Origin: Mariniblastus sp.
GTDB lineage: Bacteria; Planctomycetota; Planctomycetia; Pirellulales; Pirellulaceae
DNA length: 39,502 nt
Assembly: GCA_023300235.1 (NCBI GenBank)
Contig: JALZWN010000059.1
Location: 1 to 39,502, forward strand
Direction: 5' to 3'
Shown: piece after piece, positions 34,253-39,502 of the stretch
Position numbering within the stretch: the first letter of the stretch is position 1
Layout of the letters: every line of letters starts with the position of its first letter
Program-made: the position numbers and the translations under genes
Notes under the pieces: generated by a model
The model's database searches: none
The model's input: only the letters and a program-made list of their open reading frames with translations
Told to the model about the DNA's origin: nothing

Positions 34253-36217
34253 CTATTGTTCGTCTTCGGCAACCACGACCAACGCATCACCGGGCACCAA
34301 TTCGTACACAACATCCTTAAACGGAATCAACTTAATCCCAAAATTCGCATCCACGTTCCCAGCTTTGTCCCCGATCTTAACCCCAATGCAGACCTCTTCG
34401 TCCCGTTGCTGGACCAACGCCATCACATCGGCAAATGTCACTTTCTGCGGGAACGAATCAAAATACAACTCAACCGGTTTCACATAAATCTCAGACCCGT
34501 CCTCTTGAAACAAATCGTCATAGACTTTTTGAATTTCCGGCTCTTCACTAATCTGCGCAAACAGCATCGAAACAATTCGGTTGGAGATAATAAAGTCATT
34601 CACGCCGGCTTGGTGAATCAAACCTTGGTTATTTGAATCCAACACCTCCGTCACGATCTTAGTTGTTATCTCTCCCCCGTCTGCCAAAATCTGCTTTCGC
34701 ATACTTCGCAACAACAGCAACACAACGATCGTTTCGGAATCGATTCGTTCAGCGTCTCCGTTACTACTAAGACTCTGAGGCAAAATAATGATATCGTCAA
34801 ACTCAAACGGTCGAAGCCCTTTTAACTCCTCACCATCAAACGGATTAATCTCCGTCAAACGAATGTCCAGCGCTTCGATTTGATCGTTCAGCTGAGCGAT
34901 CTCGATACGATTCGCCTCGGTGGGCCGGTACAGCGCGATAATTATCTCAGACCCCTCCAGAACATACTCGGCATGTTCGGCGATGATGATCGGAGCTTTC
35001 GAACTCCACCCGAGCATCAACATCTTTTCCTTTTTCTGTTCGTTACGCCGGTTCGGGATCGTCAATTCCCTTGGCACCACGACTGGTTTTTCTTGAAAAT
35101 CGATCGTCGAATCGTCCTCCGCCACGATCAACAACTCAAAACCATCCTCCAGCACGGTGTCCACCGACGGTCGCAACTGGACCTCACCAGTTGGCCTCCG
35201 AATTCCGATCGGCACCCCATCAGGGAAATGAAACTGGCTCTTGCCAAAAGTAATGCCATTCCATTTCGCATCCGTGATATACATCTCGCATCCGTCGAAG
35301 CTGAGCAATTCCGAGTACACCGTCGACAGACCCGACGTCCGCGAGGTTTGCACCATCACCTTGGCCAGGATTTCCTCCGAGTCGATCACCTTCACGCGTT
35401 CGGGCAACATCCCCAACACGACCTGTCGGTTTCGCTCAAGGAACAACTCCGTCACGATCGGAAACTCTGCATCCGGGGCAGTGGTCTCCAACGCCAACAC
35501 AACTTTGATCCCGCGAGCATCACTGGCGACTTGTTGAGTTTCGGTGGCATTGTCATCGCAGTTGGCCAGCACGATTACGCTCCGGGCCTCCGCCGCGTTA
35601 ACATGAGCCAAGCTTACCGGAGACGCAGGATTTCCAGACCGGGTTACGATTCGCGTGTTACCACGCTTTTTAAAATTACTGCGAAGGTACTCATCCATCC
35701 ACGGCTTATCTTTTTCGGACATGATCACCACGACCGGGTCGTCTTCAGACTCATTGGCCTCGACCAGCTCTTTCAAAATCTCGGTCACACGCTTGCTCCA
35801 ACCGACGATCAAGGTATGCTCGGCCTCAAGCACCCGGCTATGTCCTTTTTTCAGATTCGAGATTGCGCTGTTGAGTGCCGTGGTCAACGTCGCGATCAGT
35901 GTCGAGAAAATTACCACGCCAGTGAAGCCCGCAAGCACAGCCGCTAACTTCATGACCACCGGCGATTCGGTGTCTCGCCCCATGCTGCCCGGAGCGGTCA
36001 GCTGCAGAAAAGCCATCCACAAGTTAGCCAACCATTCCGGTTGCTCGCTCATGAAAAACGAAAACATCATTCGCAGCGTCGCAAAAACGGCTAACGCCGA
36101 CAAGAAAGTAAACAACAGCGACAGGAAGAGAGCTTGGCTGCCTTTGGCCAAGTAGTTGTCGAGGTAATAATGAACTTTTTGGTTGAAGGACGGCTTCGTC
36201 TTATTTTTTTTTGCCAC
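34253..36217 (-). CDS. CASTOR/POLLUX-like ion channel with RCK-type domains
   Basis: A 654-residue channel-like protein. The N-terminal part has two hydrophobic helices (about 28-55 and 88-115) with a pore-loop-like stretch between (62-80), as in the CASTOR/POLLUX/SYM8 group of cation channels. From 133 (HTLIVGWSKRVTEILKELVE) follows an RCK-like Rossmann domain, and a second one starts at about 395 (EKMLMLGWSSKAPIIIAEH). The usual K+ filter TVGYG is absent, as in this family. The start codon is GTG (36217). The leftward symporter-family gene follows after 81 bases. Ion specificity is not shown by the sequence. Confidence 0.82.
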   Translation of the reverse strand: MAKKNKTKPSFNQKVHYYLDNYLAKGSQALFLSLLFTFLSALAVFATLRMMFSFFMSEQPEWLANLWMAFLQLTAPGSMGRDTESPVVMKLAAVLAGFTGVVIFSTLIATLTTALNSAISNLKKGHSRVLEAEHTLIVGWSKRVTEILKELVEANESEDDPVVVIMSEKDKPWMDEYLRSNFKKRGNTRIVTRSGNPASPVSLAHVNAAEARSVIVLANCDDNATETQQVASDARGIKVVLALETTAPDAEFPIVTELFLERNRQVVLGMLPERVKVIDSEEILAKVMVQTSRTSGLSTVYSELLSFDGCEMYITDAKWNGITFGKSQFHFPDGVPIGIRRPTGEVQLRPSVDTVLEDGFELLIVAEDDSTIDFQEKPVVVPRELTIPNRRNEQKKEKMLMLGWSSKAPIIIAEHAEYVLEGSEIIIALYRPTEANRIEIAQLNDQIEALDIRLTEINPFDGEELKGLRPFEFDDIIILPQSLSSNGDAERIDSETIVVLLLLRSMRKQILADGGEITTKIVTEVLDSNNQGLIHQAGVNDFIISNRIVSMLFAQISEEPEIQKVYDDLFQEDGSEIYVKPVELYFDSFPQKVTFADVMALVQQRDEEVCIGVKIGDKAGNVDANFGIKLIPFKDVVYELVPGDALVVVAEDEQ

Positions 36218-36356
36218 AGGTAAATCGTCTCACGTGTTCGCAATTAACTTGTCAATCAAGCGTTCGACTATAACAACTGGGCATACGTAAATCCAGAAAA
36301 TTGATGGTGCGTTTTTCAAGATGTAAAACTATCCGGCCACCGCAGGCGAAAACAAA

Positions 36357-36842
36357 TTACCTTTGCTGCCAAAATGCCCAAACTTCGGCCACCTGATCGT
36401 GTTCGATGGTTTCATGAGCCAGCAACAAGTCAGCGATCGCACAAGTGGCTGCCCAGACGTTTTCGTCTTCAAAAAAAGCCCAGACTTGCCGCTCCATCTG
36501 CTCCATGAACCTGGCCCTACCGGACTCTGGATTCAAACGCGAGACCGACAAAACCGCTTGCTGCCAGTCAGCTGCGAATTCCGGACATTCGGCGATCGAC
36601 TCGCGGGCTCCGTCATAAGTTAATTCGGCAACCGGCCCCGCCAGCGAGACCTTCAGCTCGGCGATCTCGATGTCTTTTGCCGCAGCGGCAGGCCACTGCA
36701 CGATCGATTCGCCAAATCGCTTAAGCCCGTCGTCATCGGGCGGATCGACCGAAACGTGGATAATTCTCGCGCCGTAACTGACCGCCATGACCGCGTGACC
36801 AGCTTCATGGTAGGCAGTAAGGGTTTCCGTGTCTTCTGGCAT
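36357..36842 (-). CDS. Stand-alone M41-like zincin (FtsH-type protease domain)
   Basis: A 161-residue protein with the zinc motif HEAGH at residues 12-16 in TAYHEAGHAVMAV, the consensus of the M41 (FtsH) protease domain. A later SLAGPVAELTYDGA resembles the FtsH helix that follows the active site. There is no AAA ATPase domain and no membrane helix, so this is not a full FtsH. The family of short M41-like proteins is poorly characterised; activity is inference, since the third metal ligand cannot be assigned by eye. It is divergent from prmC, with 105 bases between the start codons. The stop lies 140 bases beyond the channel gene's start. Confidence 0.75.
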   Translation of the reverse strand: MPEDTETLTAYHEAGHAVMAVSYGARIIHVSVDPPDDDGLKRFGESIVQWPAAAAKDIEIAELKVSLAGPVAELTYDGARESIAECPEFAADWQQAVLSVSRLNPESGRARFMEQMERQVWAFFEDENVWAATCAIADLLLAHETIEHDQVAEVWAFWQQR

Positions 36843-36947
36843 GTCCGGTTTTGCCTTTTCTATGGCAGGTCTACAATGAAATCCCGGACCATCGCCCAGT
36901 GCGTCCGCGTTTTAATTAAACGGCCGCTATATATTAACAAATTGCCC

Positions 36948-37850
36948 ATGTCGCCAACCACCCAAGACCCCTGGACCATCAAACGCTTGCTCGACTGGAC
37001 CGTCGAACATTTTGATCAAGCCAACAGCGGAAGCTCGCGCCTGGACGCCGAGGTTCTGCTCGCCGAAGCACTCGACTGCCCTCGGATCAATCTGTACACG
37101 CAGTTCAACGAAGTCCCCGATGACGAACCCATGGCAAAATACCGAGCATGGGTCAAACGCCGCGCCGCGGGCGAACCGGTGGCTTACCTAGTGGGGCACA
37201 AAGAATTTTATTCGCTCAAGTTCTTTGTCGACAGCAACGTCTTGATTCCGCGGCCGGAAACCGAACACGTTGTGATGGCAGCATTGGAGGCGGCCAAAAC
37301 GATCGAGGCCAGCCCCCTACGAATCATTGACGTCGGCACCGGTAGCGGTTGCGTTGCAATCACACTGGCAAAACAACTCGCCGAATCACCCGCGCCAATC
37401 GAAGCCATCGTCGCCGCAACCGACGTCTCGCCCGAAGCGATCGAAGTCGCCCGCAAAAATGCCGACGCTCACGGCGTGGACAGCAAGGTCCGTTTGTTCA
37501 CTGGAGATTTGCTGGAAGCTCTACCTGCCGGTAGCAACCCGGTCCACATGATCGTCAGCAACCCACCTTACATCGGTAAAGGCGAAATCAACACGCTGGA
37601 CGATAACGTCAAAAACCACGAACCGCATCTCGCGCTATTCGGCGGTGAAGACGGCACCGAAATCATCCAACGATTGATCGAACAAGCGGCTCCGATGCTT
37701 TTGCCTGGCGGGTATTTGATTTTCGAAACCAGCCCGATCAACATCGACCGCTGCGTAGATTTGGTTTCCAAGCATTCCGAATTTGATTCCGTGAAAACCG
37801 AAAAAGATTTCTCGAATTTCAAACGCGTCGTCGTCGCGCGGCGCAAGTAA
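36948..37850 (+). CDS. prmC: Protein-(glutamine-N5) methyltransferase, release-factor specific
   Basis: PrmC (HemK) methylates the GGQ glutamine of class-1 release factors. SAM motif I is DVGTGSG (128-134) and the catalytic NPPY is at 205-208 (SNPPYIGKGE). The N-terminal helical domain (DPWTIKRLLDWTVEHF...) and PRPETE (101-106) are also typical. Length is 300 residues from ATG 36948, the normal size. An upstream frame to 36756 would overlap the divergent zincin gene and adds a non-family stretch. No prfA gene is next to it, although the two are often neighbours. Confidence 0.94.
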   Translation: MSPTTQDPWTIKRLLDWTVEHFDQANSGSSRLDAEVLLAEALDCPRINLYTQFNEVPDDEPMAKYRAWVKRRAAGEPVAYLVGHKEFYSLKFFVDSNVLIPRPETEHVVMAALEAAKTIEASPLRIIDVGTGSGCVAITLAKQLAESPAPIEAIVAATDVSPEAIEVARKNADAHGVDSKVRLFTGDLLEALPAGSNPVHMIVSNPPYIGKGEINTLDDNVKNHEPHLALFGGEDGTEIIQRLIEQAAPMLLPGGYLIFETSPINIDRCVDLVSKHSEFDSVKTEKDFSNFKRVVVARRK

Positions 37851-37970
37851 ACACGGCGACATGCGTCCAGCCTGCCCCCAACCCTCACTTCATGCGTTCT
37901 CGAAAGACACACTAAAGTAGACCAGACGGAAACCGCACAGCCTGTTCTACAACGCACCCTAAGGATCAGG

Positions 37971-38118
37971 CACGAAATAAGTTCCCGATTTCAAATGAGT
38001 AAAAATCCTAACCCGAATGCGTAAGCGGCGGATTTAGCCGGACCACATGTTCCCCCGCTTGCGCATTCGGGTTAAGAAAAGCGGAACTTATTCCGGGACC
38101 GGAACTTATTCCGGGACA
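37971..38118. repeat. Composite palindromic element
   Basis: Three repeated parts occur in 148 bases. AATAAGTTCC (37976-37985) is the reverse complement of GGAACTTATT, which is repeated in a perfect tandem pair of 18-bp units at 38082-38099 and 38100-38117. Between them, TAACCCGAATGCG... (38009-38028) and its inverse (38055-38074) pair at 19 of 20 positions. It sits beyond the end of xerD and beside prmC; no gene is inside. The hairpin could terminate leftward xerD transcripts (GGATTTTTAC follows on that strand). Confidence 0.7.
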
Positions 38119-38122
38119 GTTC

Positions 38123-39076
38123 CTAAGCTCTTGGATGAAACTGCTTATGCACTTTCTTCAAACGCGACTGATCGACGTGCGTGTAAATCTGAGTCGTCGC
38201 GATGCTCGCGTGGCCCAGTAACTCCTGCACCTGTCGCAAATCGGCTCCGCCAGCCAGCAAGTGAGTCGCAAAACTATGCCGCAACGTATGCGGGCTAATA
38301 TCCATCGCAACACCAGCGATCAAAGCGTATTTCCTGACCAGTTCCCAAATCGCCTCTCGCCGCATCTGTCGACCGCTACGAGACAGAAACAGCCAGTCGG
38401 TCTCCGAAGGTCGAGGCTGAGCCATTCGTGGTCGCAACCGGTCGAGATATTTTTGGATCGTGTCGATCGCCCCATCGCCCAGCGGCACCATCCGCTGCTT
38501 GGCCCCTTTACCATGCACTTTGCAATAGCGCTCGTCCAAATGCAACTCGCGCAACCGCAAGCCAGTCAACTCAGACGCGCGACACCCCGTGGCATACATC
38601 GTTTCCAAAATCGCTCGATCGCGAAAGTGATACACTTCAACGCTACGTGGAGCCTTCAACAACCGATCAATCTCCGTGGTCGACAAAACCAACGGCACTC
38701 GCTGCCAAATCTTTTGGCTGCCCAGCAGTTCGACCAAGTTATCAACCAGCACGCCTTCAAGCTGCAAATACCGGAAGAACATCTTCACCGAAATCACATG
38801 CCGCGAAATCGACGTCGGTGCGAGGGTTTGATCGGACAGAAAGCCAACGAAATCCGAGAGCTCGGTGATGGTCAGTTCAACCGCTTTGCGATCGCCCAGC
38901 CATTCCAAAAACCGCCGCATATCCCGGGTATAAGCAATGACCGTGTTTTCGGCCAAGTGGCACTCGCTACGCAGGTAGTCCGTAAACGACTCAGCCCACC
39001 GCCGAGTGTTATTTTTATTTGAATCGGGTTTGGCTTTTGCCAGACGCCGGAGCTGACCTTTTTTGAGTTTTCTCAT
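38123..39076 (-). CDS. xerD: Site-specific tyrosine recombinase XerD-like
   Basis: A 317-residue recombinase that, with a XerC partner, resolves chromosome dimers at dif. Catalytic residues are all present: Arg166 (TGCRASEL), Lys190 (HGKGAKQR), His263 and Arg266 (HTLRHSFATH), His289 (LLGHASI) and Tyr298 (TTQIYTHVD). The C-terminus VHKQFHPRA is typical of XerD. A 25-residue basic extension precedes the N-terminal SAM-like domain (starting near WAESFTDYLR). XerC and XerD are similar, so the letter is less certain than the family. It ends 5 bases from the composite repeat, and the neighbourhood does not contain a dif-like site that I recognise. Confidence 0.9.
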   Translation of the reverse strand: MRKLKKGQLRRLAKAKPDSNKNNTRRWAESFTDYLRSECHLAENTVIAYTRDMRRFLEWLGDRKAVELTITELSDFVGFLSDQTLAPTSISRHVISVKMFFRYLQLEGVLVDNLVELLGSQKIWQRVPLVLSTTEIDRLLKAPRSVEVYHFRDRAILETMYATGCRASELTGLRLRELHLDERYCKVHGKGAKQRMVPLGDGAIDTIQKYLDRLRPRMAQPRPSETDWLFLSRSGRQMRREAIWELVRKYALIAGVAMDISPHTLRHSFATHLLAGGADLRQVQELLGHASIATTQIYTHVDQSRLKKVHKQFHPRA

Positions 39077-39272
39077 AGATCCAAAAACGAAAGAGCGTAC
39101 TCGTTTTGAATCGTCACGATCTCGATTCGCTCACCAAACCGGCGACAAAGAAAAGGCCTGTGCCGTTTGCAATGGATGTAGGCTGAACTGGCCTCAAATC
39201 AGCGGCGAGATTCCGCAACACGCTTGACCAACACCACCGCAAGGTAAATCAGTTTTTACAGCTGAGTGTTCG
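39077..39272. other. Gene-free stretch upstream of xerD
   Basis: About 200 bases between xerD and the last repeat. It should hold the xerD promoter, but I see no clear boxes and no supported gene. Confidence 0.4.
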
Positions 39273-39345
39273 TGGCCACCCGACGCCTTAGCGAGACCCC
39301 CGTGACAATCCTTGCTAACGCGTCGGACTACCATTTAGAAGACCT
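39273..39345. repeat. Dispersed repeat arranged as an inverted pair
   Basis: A reverse-orientation arm (tggccacccgacgccttagc, from 39273) is followed by a forward arm (tccttgctaacgcgtcggac, from 39309) and by atttgcaaaactg, which is also seen in the 16050-16140 and 11795-11917 copies. This is the most diverged pair, but arms and flanks keep the same order. Confidence 0.65.
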
Positions 39346-39478
39346 TCCTAATTTGCAAAACTGGTTCACCCTGGAACACCGCCAGAAAAAGATAGCCTAA
39401 ATCATTTTCCGGCAGTACAATGATCGTCCTGACTGACAATCCACACATGAAACGAAACGGCTCTGCGAGGATTCCATC

Positions 39479-39502
39479 ATGAATCTAAATCTACCAAACG
39501 AC
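39479..39502 (+). CDS. Start of a gene cut by the window end
   Basis: ATG at 39479 is followed by seven more sense codons (MNLNLPND) to the end. GAGGA lies seven bases upstream (gcgaggattccatc), the best ribosome-binding site in this part. Identity cannot be told from eight residues. Confidence 0.45.

Noticed and set aside
34880-35947. Rightward 355-codon open frame opposite the channel gene
   Set aside because: It lies wholly antisense to the channel gene, has no ribosome-binding site or domain, and its composition (His/Arg-rich) is typical of a shadow frame.

Overview
The window looks like chromosomal DNA of a planctomycete, probably in or near the Pirellulaceae (Rhodopirellula/Blastopirellula-like). 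No single marker proves this. The inference rests on moderate GC with frequent TTG/GTG starts, weak Shine-Dalgarno signals, flagellar export proteins with long Pro/Ala-rich extensions, an unusual sigma-70 protein with several N-terminal HTH segments, paired DUF697-type GTPases, and many short palindromic repeats between genes. No rRNA, tRNA, CRISPR array, transposase or prophage module was seen.

Layout. 1-3.4 kb: a rightward run of TrkH K+ transporter, DUF2752 membrane protein and alpha/beta hydrolase, then a palindrome and a terminator. 3.8-5.8 kb: a leftward TANGO2/NRDE-family protein and a rightward protein with a candidate PD-(D/E)XK nuclease motif and winged helix, followed by a terminator. 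5.9-8.8 kb: a leftward pair of membrane-associated GTPases. 9.1-11.3 kb: a leftward anchored protein of unknown function, a candidate small RNA and a Gly/Tyr/Arg-rich secreted peptide. 11.9-15.3 kb: BCCT transporter, a four-helix membrane protein, a small lipoprotein and MscL. 16.3-20.8 kb: the flagellar export-gate operon fliO-fliP-fliQ-fliR-flhB. 20.9-22.2 kb: divergent queE and queF (queuosine). 22.3-23.3 kb: a sugar-phosphate isomerase/epimerase. 23.3-27.8 kb: glnB (PII), glnD and a TPR lipoprotein, all leftward. 28-30.8 kb: PduO-type adenosyltransferase, a Nudix hydrolase and a large exported protein. 31-33.1 kb: the sigma factor with a structured leader. 33.2-36.2 kb: a bile-acid/Na+ symporter-family protein and a CASTOR/POLLUX-like channel. 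36.4-39.1 kb: a stand-alone M41-like zincin, prmC and xerD. The window ends eight codons into another gene.

How the genes fit together. Several loci concern ions and osmotic balance (TrkH, CASTOR-like channel, BCCT, MscL), nitrogen signalling (GlnB Tyr51 with its GlnD uridylyltransferase), motility (export gate) and core information processing (PrmC, XerD, QueE/QueF, sigma factor). The gene content is mostly ordinary housekeeping. The unusual material is an FlhB that ends before its autocleavage domain, the sigma factor architecture and its attenuator-like leader, the nuclease/winged-helix protein, a candidate small RNA, and a family of palindromic intergenic repeats present in at least six places. 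All functional calls come from reading motifs by eye; no database search was possible.
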